A stretch of 34,827 nucleotides of DNA from Bacillota bacterium (GTDB lineage Bacteria > Bacillota > DTU025), in the NCBI GenBank assembly GCA_028709305.1, contig JAQVXE010000014.1, positions 1 through 34,827 on the forward strand, read 5' to 3'. The notes under the pieces are model-generated. The model saw only the letters and a list, made by a program, of their open reading frames with translations. It was not told the DNA's origin and ran no database searches. Position 1 is the stretch's first letter. Each line of letters begins with the position of its first letter. Positions 15,068-23,295 of this stretch are shown here, piece after piece. Position numbers and translations under genes: made by a program.

Positions 15068-16355
15068 GATGGAAATTGCTCGGTCGGAACTGCTCAAAGA
15101 GGAAGTTGCCACTACCCGTCTCGATTGCGGTTTGGAAGTGTGCGTCCAGCGCAAGAAGGGGTATGCGAAGAAATACGGCGTGTTTGCCACAAGGTATGGA
15201 TCGCTCGATACAAGGTTCCGCAGAGCCGACACAGGAGAGGTTCTGGATGTGCCTGACGGGCTGGCCCATTTTCTCGAGCACAAGCTTTTTGAGGAGGAGT
15301 CAGGGTCGATTGATGACGTCTTCGCGGAGCTGGGTGCTTACTCAAATGCTTTCACAGACTATACAATGACTGGGTACCTGTTTTCCTGCGTCGATAATTT
15401 CGGGCCTTGCCTTGACACCCTTTTGGATTTCGTGATGAGACCCCATTTCACTGAGGCGAGTGTAGAAAAGGAGAAGGGGATAATCGAACAGGAGATCAAG
15501 AGGAATGAGGATTCGCCTGGTTGGCAAGCGGCTTACAGAATGCTGAAAGCCATGTATAAGCGTTTTCCTGTCCGCGTGGAAGTTGCGGGGACAGTTGATT
15601 CAATACGATCAATAGATCCAGAAATTCTGTACACGTGTTACAATACGTTCTATCATCCGTCCAACATGACGTTGTTCGTTGTTGGAGACACAGCTCCGGA
15701 CGAGGTGGCGGAGCGCGCGGCGGTGGCTCTTGGCGCTAGGGACTACGGGCCGGCGCCTGAGGTAGAACGCCTCTACCCGCAGGAACCGCGGGAGGTCGGC
15801 GAGAGGCGTGTGGAAATTAGAATGCCAGTGTCAGAGCCGTTTGTTTGCTTCGGGTTCAAAGACAATGATGTGGGACATGAAGGCGCTAGGCTCCTACGGA
15901 AGACCGTATGCATGGAGATGCTGCTCTACACGTTGATAGGACGAAGTTCTGAACTATACAACGAGCTTTACGAAGAAGGGTTGCTCGATCACACGTTCGA
16001 CTGGAACTTCGACTGCGACAAGGACTACAGTTTTGTGGTGTTCGAGGGGAAGAGCAACTCCCCTGATGCTCTGGTGGATCGCGTTTGCCAGGGGATAGAC
16101 GATTCTCTTGCCGCGGGCATCGACAGAGAGCTGTTTGAGCGAGCCCGCCGGAGCTTCACGGGTTCAGCGCTCAGAGCCTTCAACTCCTTAGAGTTCATAG
16201 CCTACAATTTCCTTGACTACCACTTCAGAAAGATGAGATTGCTTGACAGGGTAGGGGTTGCTGAGAGCATTTCGCTGGATGAAGCTACCGATCTCGGCAA
16301 GCGGCTGTTCGATCCTGAAATGCTTGTAGTATCTGCGGTGAATCCTCTGCAATAG
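15054..16355 (+). CDS. ymfH: M16-family zinc peptidase (YmfH type)
   Basis: The 433-residue protein starts at ATG 15054, behind GAGGAGG inside the end of the preceding gene; the longer track start at 14997 is unnecessary. It has the inverted zinc motif HFLEH (in GLAHFLEHKLFE, near residue 80) and the distal glutamate region EKGIIEQEIKRNEDSP near 145, so it should be an active metalloprotease. C-terminal R-S-S-E-L-Y-N-E-L-Y-E-E-G-L-L matches the substrate-binding lobe of the family. It likely forms a heterodimer with the upstream inactive paralogue, as in mitochondrial processing peptidase and other split M16 enzymes. The histidine phosphatase gene starts 26 bases downstream. Confidence 0.85.
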   Translation: MSVPRMEIARSELLKEEVATTRLDCGLEVCVQRKKGYAKKYGVFATRYGSLDTRFRRADTGEVLDVPDGLAHFLEHKLFEEESGSIDDVFAELGAYSNAFTDYTMTGYLFSCVDNFGPCLDTLLDFVMRPHFTEASVEKEKGIIEQEIKRNEDSPGWQAAYRMLKAMYKRFPVRVEVAGTVDSIRSIDPEILYTCYNTFYHPSNMTLFVVGDTAPDEVAERAAVALGARDYGPAPEVERLYPQEPREVGERRVEIRMPVSEPFVCFGFKDNDVGHEGARLLRKTVCMEMLLYTLIGRSSELYNELYEEGLLDHTFDWNFDCDKDYSFVVFEGKSNSPDALVDRVCQGIDDSLAAGIDRELFERARRSFTGSALRAFNSLEFIAYNFLDYHFRKMRLLDRVGVAESISLDEATDLGKRLFDPEMLVVSAVNPLQ

Positions 16356-16381
16356 ATTCGCTGGCAGCAAGGGGGACAGAC

Positions 16382-17050
16382 ATGACGAAACTGCTTCTGA
16401 TCAGACATGGGGAGACCATGTTCAACCGCGAAAGACGATTGCAGGGATGCAAGGATGTTCCCCTCTCAGATCTCGGGGCGCGGCAAGCGGATGCCTGTGC
16501 AGGCTACATATCCTCCTTCAATCAAGGCAGGATCACGGCTGTGTACTCAAGCCCTCTCTCCAGGGCGTACATGACTGCCTGTGCTATTGGCAAGGCAATT
16601 GGGTCAAATGTGGTGACCGACGATCGTCTCAAAGAGATTGACGTTGGCGCCCTCGCAGGCATGACCTGGGATGAAGTAGAATTGGCATACCCGGATTTCA
16701 TGGCCGAACATGGATCTGACCCAATTGGAACCAGGTATCCTGGTGGGGAGAGCGTAGATGATGTTTCAGCGCGAGCTCGTGATCTAGCCAACACATTCAT
16801 TCGCGATCATGGCAACGAGACCATTGTCGTCGTTGGCCACGCCATTGTTTTGAAAGCTCTGATGTGCCACGTGCTCAAGTTGGAAGTAGCGAATCATCTG
16901 AGGCTTACGGTGGGCAATGCGTCTTTGAGCATTGCAAGTCTGTCCCGGGTGGACGGTGGAGTACATGGCAAAATCCTGCGGCTCAACGACAGGCATTTCC
17001 TTGAGGCGTTGCGCATTGACTCACCTCCAAAGAAGGTGTTGGAAGAGTGA
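16382..17050 (+). CDS. Histidine phosphatase family protein (phosphoglycerate-mutase-like)
   Basis: The 222-residue protein has the catalytic RHGET motif at residues 8-12, the second Arg in SPLSRAYMTA, an acidic EID...G loop (near 83) and the distal His in VVVGHAIVLKAL (near 151). This is the broad family of cofactor-independent-looking phosphatases such as CobC, PhoE and GpmB homologues. The substrate cannot be told from sequence; alpha-ribazole-5-phosphate, phosphosugars or broad-specificity activity are possible, and no cobalamin genes are nearby. The ribosome site AAGGGGG lies 7 bases before ATG 16382. It is co-directional with the M16 pair and may share its transcript. Its 3' end takes part in an unusual inverted-repeat set. 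Confidence 0.85.
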   Translation: MTKLLLIRHGETMFNRERRLQGCKDVPLSDLGARQADACAGYISSFNQGRITAVYSSPLSRAYMTACAIGKAIGSNVVTDDRLKEIDVGALAGMTWDEVELAYPDFMAEHGSDPIGTRYPGGESVDDVSARARDLANTFIRDHGNETIVVVGHAIVLKALMCHVLKLEVANHLRLTVGNASLSIASLSRVDGGVHGKILRLNDRHFLEALRIDSPPKKVLEE

Positions 17051-17126
17051 GCATGGGGCTCTTGAGGAACCTCGACATGTGTTTTTGGAACCTTCTTGGA
17101 GGTGTCACTCTTCGCCGAGGAGTCAA
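17016..17126. repeat. Interleaved inverted repeats at the end of the phosphatase gene
   Basis: Three elements on the left are repeated in inverted form on the right, in a different order. TTGACTC (17016-17022) matches GAGTCAA (17120-17126), ACCTCCAAAGAAGG (17023-17036) matches CCTTCTTGGAGGT (17091-17103, one base shorter), and GAAGAGTGA (17042-17050) matches TCACTCTTC (17105-17113). The second and third pairings are not nested, so they are mutually exclusive or form a pseudoknot. It spans the stop codon of the phosphatase gene and the 200-base gap before the next gene. Confidence 0.45.
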
Positions 17127-17256
17127 TTCTCTGACAGGAGAACACGTCAGCGATATTGGGCTTCAGGCGGCATCCTATGACTGCTCTTGTGAAGTAGAGG
17201 AAGTTTGAGGCCAAACCGGCAAGCGAAGATATGTAATTGGAATCTGCAGGCAGGTG

Positions 17257-18402
17257 ATGTGTTCAATGTACTGCGTGTCAGAAGAGCGCAGGCCCAGGGC
17301 CAGGGAGATAGGAATACAGACTGGGATTTTCTCGCCTGGAGAGCTGAATTCTATTACAGATGTATCTGGTGTCATGGTCGGCCATTGCACCGTATTCCAT
17401 GGAGAGGGCAAACTTGTTCCCGGCAAAGGTCCTGCCAGAACAGGCGTGACATCGATCCTGCCCCACAGTGGCAACGTTTTTCGCGAGAAAGTTCCAGGCG
17501 CAGCCTGTGTGTTCAATGGATATGGCAAGTCCGTGGGCCTTCAACAGATGAACGAAACGGGCACTCTCGAAACGCCCATATTGCTGACGAATACTCTCAA
17601 CGTTGGAATCGTCGCCGATGCTCTGGTTGAATGGTGTATCGAAAGGAATGATGACATAGGAATCACAACCAGCACTGTCAATCCTGTGGTCGGCGAGGTC
17701 AACGATGGTTACCTCAATGATATCCAGGGTCGACATGTGCGCAAGGAGCATGTATTTGCGGCAATAGAGGGCGCGAAACCCGGTCCGGTTGAAGAAGGCT
17801 CGGTTGGAGCGGGCACGGGAAGCTCCTGTCTTGGCTGGAAAGGAGGAATAGGGACGTCTTCCAGGGTTTTGCCGGAGAGTCTGGGCGGCTACGCAGTCGG
17901 AGTGTTGGTCCAGTCCAACTTCGGCGGCGTGCTCACAGTGGATGGCGTGCCCGTAGGCCGCAGACTTGGACGTTTTGCCTACCGGGACCACCTGGAGGAT
18001 TCCTCGTCGGAGCCGATTGAAGAGGATGGGTCAGTGATGGTTGTTATAGCTTCCGATGCACCGTTGGACCATCGACAGTTGAGGCGACTTGCGGCAAGGG
18101 CCAGTCTTGGCCTTGCTCGCACCGGGTTTTACGGCAGCAATGGTTCGGGCGATTTCTTCCTGGCTTTTTCAACGGCTCTGCGTATTCCCCACGAAGGGGC
18201 TGGAATGCTCAATGCTGATCTCGTGGCAAATGACGCCATGTCAGCTTTGTTCCTTGCAGTAGTAGAGGCGACTGAGGAGGCTGTCCTCAATTCAATGCTG
18301 AGGGCTACCACTGTGGTTGGGCGTGATGGGCATGTTGTTGAAGCCATTAACATAGCAGAGCTCTTGGATGTAATGCGCGAGTTCGGAAGGTTGGTCCGAT
18401 GA
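17257..18402 (+). CDS. P1 family (DmpA/BapA-type, S58) peptidase
   Basis: The product has about 381 residues of the self-processing N-terminal-nucleophile-like family. The N-terminal block NSITDVSGVMVGHCTV is the usual (I)-T-D-V-x-G-V-x-V-G-H. Further family blocks are ARTGVTSILPH, FNGYGKS, NTLNVGIVADALVEW, GSVGAGTGSSCLGWKGGIGTSSR and VLVQSNFGG. The predicted autocleavage site is Gly-Ser in EEDGSVMVVIASDAPL, whose Ser becomes the N-terminal nucleophile. Members release N-terminal D- or beta-amino acids from small peptides; the physiological substrate here is unknown. Start choice is uncertain between GTG 17254, ATG 17257 and ATG 17266 (the last best spaced from AGGTGA). It is probably cytoplasmic, with no signal peptide. 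Confidence 0.85.
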   Translation: MCSMYCVSEERRPRAREIGIQTGIFSPGELNSITDVSGVMVGHCTVFHGEGKLVPGKGPARTGVTSILPHSGNVFREKVPGAACVFNGYGKSVGLQQMNETGTLETPILLTNTLNVGIVADALVEWCIERNDDIGITTSTVNPVVGEVNDGYLNDIQGRHVRKEHVFAAIEGAKPGPVEEGSVGAGTGSSCLGWKGGIGTSSRVLPESLGGYAVGVLVQSNFGGVLTVDGVPVGRRLGRFAYRDHLEDSSSEPIEEDGSVMVVIASDAPLDHRQLRRLAARASLGLARTGFYGSNGSGDFFLAFSTALRIPHEGAGMLNADLVANDAMSALFLAVVEATEEAVLNSMLRATTVVGRDGHVVEAINIAELLDVMREFGRLVR

Positions 18403-18545
18403 TCTCACAAGGCTTTGCGTTCGATCCGCGTTTGCGTTTGATTCAGGCTATGAGCCCCAGTTATTCTTCTGGGAGATGATTGTGAAGGCCAGCATGCTTC
18501 TGCCCTTCATGCAACATTGCATATGCCCACACTAAAGTGATAGAA
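18403..18545. other. Intergenic stretch with a weak promoter
   Basis: No gene is seen. A possible plus-strand promoter lies near its end: TTGCAT, an 18-base spacer, then TAGAAT (about 18541). It would drive the hairpin-rich stretch that follows. Both boxes deviate from consensus. Confidence 0.25.
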
Positions 18546-18980
18546 TTAAGTAGGCGAAGCGTGCAAACGCCCCCCATTTCCGCCAAGGATCGGTGGGGTG
18601 TTGTCTATGCTCGTGCCGATGCCGGAGGCAGGCAATAATAGATTCTGGGGGTAGTCTGGCCTATGGCCATCACCACCATTGCTGGCGTATGGTACAGCGA
18701 AAACCAATGGTTGGCGTTTATCTCTGGTTTGACAAGAAGAATGATTTCGGTCTCTCCTGTGGCGGAGGCGGATCCTCTCCAGGTTGCAGCTACAGGTGTT
18801 GATAAGGGGCCGGTATCCTGCGTTTCTCGTGTCATGCTGGAGGCACCCAAGCGGTTGGTTGAACTATACGCAACTTGCTGCGTTTCAGCCTGCAAGGATT
18901 CATGGCGATTGCCTCCAGCGCACATCATTTTCGGCTATTACCTCAATATGTTTAGCCCGCACTTGTTTGCGGGCTTTCTT
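18546..18980 (+). ncRNA. Second candidate structured non-coding RNA or decayed gene
   Basis: About 430 bases between a weak promoter and a strong intrinsic terminator contain no credible ORF; the 114-aa frame (18663-19007) runs straight through the terminator. Local structure includes GCGT-GCAA-ACGC (GNRA loop), TGGCC-TAT-GGCCA, CCACCATTG against CAATGGTTGG, and a 10-bp perfect long-range stem GCTGGAGGCA (18836-18845) with TGCCTCCAGC (18910-18919) enclosing ACGCA-N6-TGCGT. No RNase P, tmRNA, SRP or riboswitch signature was recognised. The alternative is the 3' end of a lost gene with its terminator left behind. Confidence 0.3.
18954..18980 (+). terminator. Intrinsic terminator
   Basis: AGCCCGCA (18954-18961), loop CTTGTT, TGCGGGCT (18968-18975), then TTCTTGT. 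This is a textbook Rho-independent terminator. It ends a plus-strand transcript that has no recognised gene upstream for about 550 bases. Confidence 0.75.
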
Positions 18981-19179
18981 GTATCCTTGCAGAGATATGG
19001 GTTATGACGAACTGCAACAGCACAGCTGAAAAGTGCTTTGCAGCTCACATTATCTAGATGAGCAGAGCCTCTTTCGGCGGCCAAGAACGGGTTGCAAAAG
19101 AGGGTGCCAGGCTCATTCTGGGGTCCGAGTGCAGTTATGCATTCTCGGCAAAGTAACTACTAGATGTGGAGGGGAGTCC

Positions 19180-19440
19180 ATGACTTCTGCGGCAAGCCCC
19201 GAGGTTCCAGTCCTCGTGAGGCACGAATGGTGTAAGGGCTGTGGAATATGTATCGCCATGTGCCCGAAGAAAGTTCTTGAGGCAGCACCAGACGGAAAAG
19301 CTACTGTAGCAAGACCTGAAGATTGCATCAAGTGCGAAACCTGTGAGATCATGTGCCCTGATTTTGCCATACGCGTGGTAGGCGGCAGATCCAAGGGAGT
19401 AGCGGAGGGAAAGGGGGACGTTGCTGGTGCCAGGGCGTAA
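19180..19440 (+). CDS. korD: 2-oxoacid:ferredoxin oxidoreductase, delta subunit (2x[4Fe-4S] ferredoxin)
   Basis: The 86-residue protein starts at ATG 19180 behind GGAGGGGAG; the track start at 19033 is too long. Two [4Fe-4S] motifs are present: CKGCGICIAMCP (near residue 18) and CIKCETCEIMCP (near 48). It carries electrons from the TPP subunit to soluble ferredoxin. The last 14 bases overlap korA. A Gly/Lys/Ala-rich tail follows the second motif. It is the first gene of korDABC. Whether the complex prefers 2-oxoglutarate, 2-oxoisovalerate or another 2-oxoacid cannot be fixed from sequence alone, so the kor name is provisional. Confidence 0.88.
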   Translation: MTSAASPEVPVLVRHEWCKGCGICIAMCPKKVLEAAPDGKATVARPEDCIKCETCEIMCPDFAIRVVGGRSKGVAEGKGDVAGARA

Positions 19441-20569
19441 AGGCAGAGATTTGCGGTTATTGCAAGGCAATGAGTGCTGTGCGGAAGCTGCGATTTTGGC
19501 AGGTTGCACGTTCTTCGCAGGCTATCCAATAACACCTTCTACGGAGATCGCAGAGATTCTTTCTGAGAAGCTCCCGCAGGTGGGTGGGCATTTCATACAG
19601 ATGGAAGATGAGATAGCCAGCATAGCAGCGGTGATAGGCGCTTCGCTTACAGGCGCCAAGTCAATGACAGCTACGTCGGGCCCGGGTTTCTCCCTAAAAC
19701 AGGAAAACATCGGGTTCGCATCGTTCACGGAGATTCCATGTGTGATAGTCAACGTTCAGAGGACGGGACCCAGCACGGGTTTGCCTACTGCTCCGGCACA
19801 AGCAGACCTCATGCAGGCCAGATGGGGAACGCATGGGGACCACCCCATTGTTGCTTTGTATCCGTCCACTGTGCCTGAGGTATTCGATCTGACGGTGAAG
19901 GCATTCAATATCTCAGAACGGCTCAGGGTTCCGGTAATTCTTCTCATGGACGAGGTAGTGGGTCACATGAGGGAGAAGGTAGAGATACCTCACGTATCTG
20001 ACATCGAGATAATTAACAGGCCGCGACCTGACGTTCCACCTGAGAAGTATCTGCCATATGCCGCAGGCCCCGACGGTGTGCCTCCAATGGCGCCGTTTGG
20101 AACAGGATACAGATGGCATGTGACAGGTCTGTACCATGACGAGACCGGATTCCCCACGACAGCGGCCCCCAATGCCGACCGACAGATGAAACGGCTTTAT
20201 GCCAAGATAGAGTCGGCCGCAGAGGAGATTACTTTTACGTCGGAAGAGTCTCTTGATGATGCAGAGATAGTCGTGGTGGCTTGCGGGATTACTGCCAGGT
20301 CCGCTCGCCGAGGGGTAAGGCTTGCGAGAGAACGTGGAATCAAAGCAGGCATGCTCCAACTCAAGACGATCTGGCCGTTCCCATACGGCATAATAGGCGA
20401 CATTGCGGGCAGAGTGGAAAAGATAATAGTGGCTGAGATGAACATGGGCCAGCTTATCGGTGAGGTTGAGCGCGCAGCCTGTGGCAAGTGCGAGGTTGTG
20501 GGCTACTCCAGAGTTGACGGCGAACCCATAGCGCCTGCTGAAATAGTTGCGAAGATAGAGGAGGTGTGA
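19427..20569 (+). CDS. korA: 2-oxoacid:ferredoxin oxidoreductase, alpha subunit
   Basis: The product has 380 residues. GTG 19427 is preferred (AAGGGGGA 8 bases upstream); TTG 19421 is possible. The N-terminal domain GNECCAEAAILAGCTFFAGYPITPSTEI and the segment EDEIASIAAVIGASLTGAKSMTATSGPGFSL are diagnostic for the alpha (pyrimidine-binding and transketolase C-like) subunit. QRTGPSTGLPTAPAQADL and WGTHGD follow as expected. The subunit works with KorB, which binds TPP, to convert a 2-oxoacid plus CoA to acyl-CoA, CO2 and reduced ferredoxin. The region is translationally coupled on both sides, since korB starts 3 bases after its stop codon. Confidence 0.92.
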   Translation: MPGRKGRDLRLLQGNECCAEAAILAGCTFFAGYPITPSTEIAEILSEKLPQVGGHFIQMEDEIASIAAVIGASLTGAKSMTATSGPGFSLKQENIGFASFTEIPCVIVNVQRTGPSTGLPTAPAQADLMQARWGTHGDHPIVALYPSTVPEVFDLTVKAFNISERLRVPVILLMDEVVGHMREKVEIPHVSDIEIINRPRPDVPPEKYLPYAAGPDGVPPMAPFGTGYRWHVTGLYHDETGFPTTAAPNADRQMKRLYAKIESAAEEITFTSEESLDDAEIVVVACGITARSARRGVRLARERGIKAGMLQLKTIWPFPYGIIGDIAGRVEKIIVAEMNMGQLIGEVERAACGKCEVVGYSRVDGEPIAPAEIVAKIEEV

Positions 20570-20572
20570 CCG

Positions 20573-21397
20573 GTGGCAGTGCCTGTTGACAACTACTTGC
20601 GGAATCAGTTCATGCCACATATGTGGTGCCCCGGGTGTGGGCATGGGATTGTCCTTGGTGCCGTTCTGAGAGCCATCGGCAGATTGGATCTTCCAAAGGA
20701 TGAGGTATGCATAGTGTCAGGGATAGGATGTGCTTCTCGCGCACCTGGGTACCTTGACTTTAATACGGTTCATACAACACACGGACGGGCTTTGGCATTT
20801 GCCACTGGGATCAAGCTTGCCCGGCCGGATTTGCATGTGATAGTCCTCACAGGAGACGGAGACGCTTCTGCCATTGGAGGCAACCACCTGATTCATGCGG
20901 CGCGCAGAAACATGGGCATCACCACGGTCATGTTCAACAACTCGATCTATGGCATGACAAACGGCCAGTACTCGCCGATGACACCTAAGGGAAGATATGC
21001 TAGCACTGCACCGTATGGCAACGTAGAACGCAATTTCGACATGTGTGAGCTTGTCAAGGCGGCTGGCGGAAACTATGTTGCGCGCGCAACCACAGCCCAT
21101 GCCAGGCAGTTGTCGAACTATGTGGAACATGCGATTCAGACTCAGGGATTCGCCTTTGTGGAGGCTGTTACCCAGTGCCCGACGTACTTCGGCCGGAGAA
21201 ACAAGATGGGAACTCCGGTTGACATGATAGAGTGGTTCAGAAAGAACTCTGTTAACGCGGCTGCGGCAGCGAAGCTGGGCCCTGAAGAGCTGGACGGCAA
21301 GATCGTAGTAGGAGAGTTTTACCGAGGAGATGCTCCTGAGTACACCCAGGTGTACGAGGAGGTCATCAAGCGAGCAAAGGAGGCTGCCGCCAGATGA
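20573..21397 (+). CDS. korB: 2-oxoacid:ferredoxin oxidoreductase, beta (TPP) subunit
   Basis: The 274-residue protein starts at GTG 20573, with GAGGAGG about 8 bases before. It has the W-C-P-G-C-G-H-G motif near residue 18, and the TPP/Mg site G-D-G-D-A-S-A-I-G-G-N-H (near 92) followed by N-N-S-I-Y-G-M-T-N-G-Q. These are typical of 2-oxoglutarate and 2-oxoisovalerate ferredoxin oxidoreductases, which lack the long C-terminal part of pyruvate enzymes. It carries out decarboxylation on TPP. The korC start codon overlaps its stop (ATGA), a sign of coupled translation. Confidence 0.92.
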   Translation: MAVPVDNYLRNQFMPHMWCPGCGHGIVLGAVLRAIGRLDLPKDEVCIVSGIGCASRAPGYLDFNTVHTTHGRALAFATGIKLARPDLHVIVLTGDGDASAIGGNHLIHAARRNMGITTVMFNNSIYGMTNGQYSPMTPKGRYASTAPYGNVERNFDMCELVKAAGGNYVARATTAHARQLSNYVEHAIQTQGFAFVEAVTQCPTYFGRRNKMGTPVDMIEWFRKNSVNAAAAAKLGPEELDGKIVVGEFYRGDAPEYTQVYEEVIKRAKEAAAR

Positions 21398-21936
21398 GAA
21401 AGGAAATCAGACTCTCAGGATATGGTGGGCAGGGGCTAATTCTGGCTGGGATAATCCTGGCGGAGGCGGCAATGCGCGATGGCTATGAAGTCGTTCAAAG
21501 CCAGAGTTACGGCCCGGAGGCGCGCGGTGGAGCCTCCAGGGCTGAGGTTATCATCAGTGATGAGCCGATAGACTACCCCAAAGTGACATCCCCAGACGTG
21601 CTGCTTCTCATGTCGGATCAGGCATGCAAGCGCTTTGCGGGAAGCGCGTGTGAGGGGGGAACAGTAATTGTTGATTCCGGACTTGTCACGTCTGTCCCCG
21701 AAACCCCTGGAATCGTACATGAATTTCCCATTACCGACATGGCTGTAGAGGCCACAGGCAGATCCATAAGTGCCAATGTGGTAGCTCTGGGCGTACTGAA
21801 TACTGTAGCAGGGTTGGTTTCTCCGGAATCCTTAAAGAAGGCGGTTTCGGCGAGGGTGCCTCGCGGCACCGGCGAGATCAATCTGGCTGCCCTTGGTGCC
21901 GGAATAGCCGCTTCTGAGGCGGCAGGTGTAGGATGA
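21394..21936 (+). CDS. korC: 2-oxoacid:ferredoxin oxidoreductase, gamma subunit
   Basis: The 180-residue protein begins RKEIRLSGYGGQGLILAGIILAEAA, the family's G-x-G-G-Q-G signature, and continues with QSYGPEARGGASRAEVIISDEPIDYP, the other conserved block. This subunit binds CoA and closes the active site. Length is as expected (about 175-190). It overlaps korB by four bases and is followed after 63 bases by an aminotransferase gene in the same direction. All four kor subunits are intact. Confidence 0.92.
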   Translation: MRKEIRLSGYGGQGLILAGIILAEAAMRDGYEVVQSQSYGPEARGGASRAEVIISDEPIDYPKVTSPDVLLLMSDQACKRFAGSACEGGTVIVDSGLVTSVPETPGIVHEFPITDMAVEATGRSISANVVALGVLNTVAGLVSPESLKKAVSARVPRGTGEINLAALGAGIAASEAAGVG

Positions 21937-21999
21937 GAAGTAGAGAATATTAGATCTTAGGCCGACATTATCCAATGTAGTTAGGAGAGTGATGATCCA

Positions 22000-23187
22000 T
22001 TGGAGAACATTGCATTCGCAGCTAGGATGCACGATCTCGGCGGTGATGTCGTTCGCAACATGTTTCTTCTCACCGAGAACCCGGACATCATCTCTTTTGC
22101 AGGGGGTATGCCTTCGCCGGACGCGCTGCCTGCAAAACAGCTCCGCGAAATAGCCGATGAATTGATACGAGATGCCGGCAAGCAGGTTCTGCAGTACGGA
22201 ACAATTGAGGGCTATCAACCACTCAGAGAATGGCTTGCAGACCATGTTGCCAAACAGGGCATAGAGACAACTCCTGAGCGGGTGCTTATCACCTCAGGAG
22301 CACAACAAGGCATCGATCTGGCGGCAAAGTGCTTTATGAACCCCGGGGACTGCGTATTGGTAGAGCGACCTACGTATCTTGCGGCACTCACAATATTCAA
22401 GACATACGAAGTGGAATTTGGCTGTGTGGATTCGGATGACTATGGGATAATCCCAGAGTCGTTCGAAGAGGCGATTGTGCGCCATAATGCGAAAATGCTG
22501 TATGTAGTTCCTACGTTCCAGAATCCAACTGGAGTTACGCTTCCCGCTGAACGTAGGAAGGCAGTTGCCGAGATTGCCGGCAAGCATGGCGTGATAGTGG
22601 TTGAGGATGACCCCTACGCCAAACTCAGATATGACGGAGAGCCGGTGCCGTCCATCGCAAGCTACGACAAGAACGATGTTGTCATATTCCTGGGAAGCTT
22701 CTCGAAATTCATATCTCCAGGACTTCGTGTAGGATATGCGGTGTCTGCTCCGAAGATCCATGAGAAACTGGCCGAAGGGAAACAGACCACTGACTTCCAT
22801 ACTTCAAACCTCTCGCAGCGGATGATATATGAGTTCTGTACTCGTGGGCATCTTGAACCGCATCTTAAGTCGATCCGCAAGGATTACATAATCAAACGCG
22901 ATGCGGCGCTCAAGGCTCTCGACAAGTACTTTCCTGAGGGGGCCCGGTGGACACATCCGCAGGGCGGCTTGTTTATCTGGGTTGTGCTTCCAGAGCACAT
23001 CGATACCAACGAATTGCTGCCGAAGGCAGCCGCCAAGAACGTGGCATACATACCCGGCGTACCGTTCTACGCAGATGGCGGTGGAAAGAACGCCTTGCGC
23101 CTCAACTTCAGCAATGCCAGCCTAGAGCAGCTTGATAGGGGAATCAAGAGCTTGGGAGAGGTCGTAGCCGAAGCAATGGGCGTGTAG
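22000..23187 (+). CDS. PLP-dependent aminotransferase, class I/II (2-aminoadipate/LysN-like)
   Basis: The 395-residue product is a fold-type I aminotransferase. ISFAGGMPSPDALPA and YGTIEGYQPLREWLA are characteristic of the LysN/MocR-aminotransferase subgroup. PTFQNPTGVTLP contributes the conserved Asn, VVEDDPYAKLRYDG the conserved Asp/Tyr, and FLGSFSKFISPGLRVGY the PLP lysine (Lys236). Such enzymes transfer amino groups from branched-chain, aromatic or 2-aminoadipate substrates to 2-oxoglutarate. The start is TTG 22000, with AGGAGAG about 12 bases upstream, slightly far but with no better choice. Its position directly after korDABC suggests that it supplies the 2-oxoacid for that complex in amino-acid fermentation, which is inference. 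Confidence 0.88.
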   Translation: MENIAFAARMHDLGGDVVRNMFLLTENPDIISFAGGMPSPDALPAKQLREIADELIRDAGKQVLQYGTIEGYQPLREWLADHVAKQGIETTPERVLITSGAQQGIDLAAKCFMNPGDCVLVERPTYLAALTIFKTYEVEFGCVDSDDYGIIPESFEEAIVRHNAKMLYVVPTFQNPTGVTLPAERRKAVAEIAGKHGVIVVEDDPYAKLRYDGEPVPSIASYDKNDVVIFLGSFSKFISPGLRVGYAVSAPKIHEKLAEGKQTTDFHTSNLSQRMIYEFCTRGHLEPHLKSIRKDYIIKRDAALKALDKYFPEGARWTHPQGGLFIWVVLPEHIDTNELLPKAAAKNVAYIPGVPFYADGGGKNALRLNFSNASLEQLDRGIKSLGEVVAEAMGV

Positions 23188-23226
23188 AGTGCTTGCATAG
23201 GGAAAACTAGATCTTGATGAGCTGTG

Positions 23227-23267
23227 GACCCGGATGCCCCCGCCGTCGGGCGGTATGTATCCGGGTC
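23227..23267 (+). promoter_or_regulatory. Hairpin in the leader of the maltokinase operon
   Basis: GACCCGGAT (23227-23235) pairs perfectly with ATCCGGGTC (23259-23267), and an inner CCGCC/GGCGG stem sits in the loop. It lies between the aminotransferase stop and the maltokinase start. No T-run follows, so it may be an mRNA processing or leader structure or a weak terminator. Confidence 0.35.
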
Positions 23268-23295
23268 CTCTGCAGCCTTGCGGAGGTGTGTCGCC

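Noticed and set aside
18663-19007. 114-aa ORF
   Set aside because: It reads through a strong intrinsic terminator and has no family resemblance.
19913-20644. 243-aa antisense ORF over korA
   Set aside because: Antisense shadow; korA and korB are unmistakable on the plus strand.
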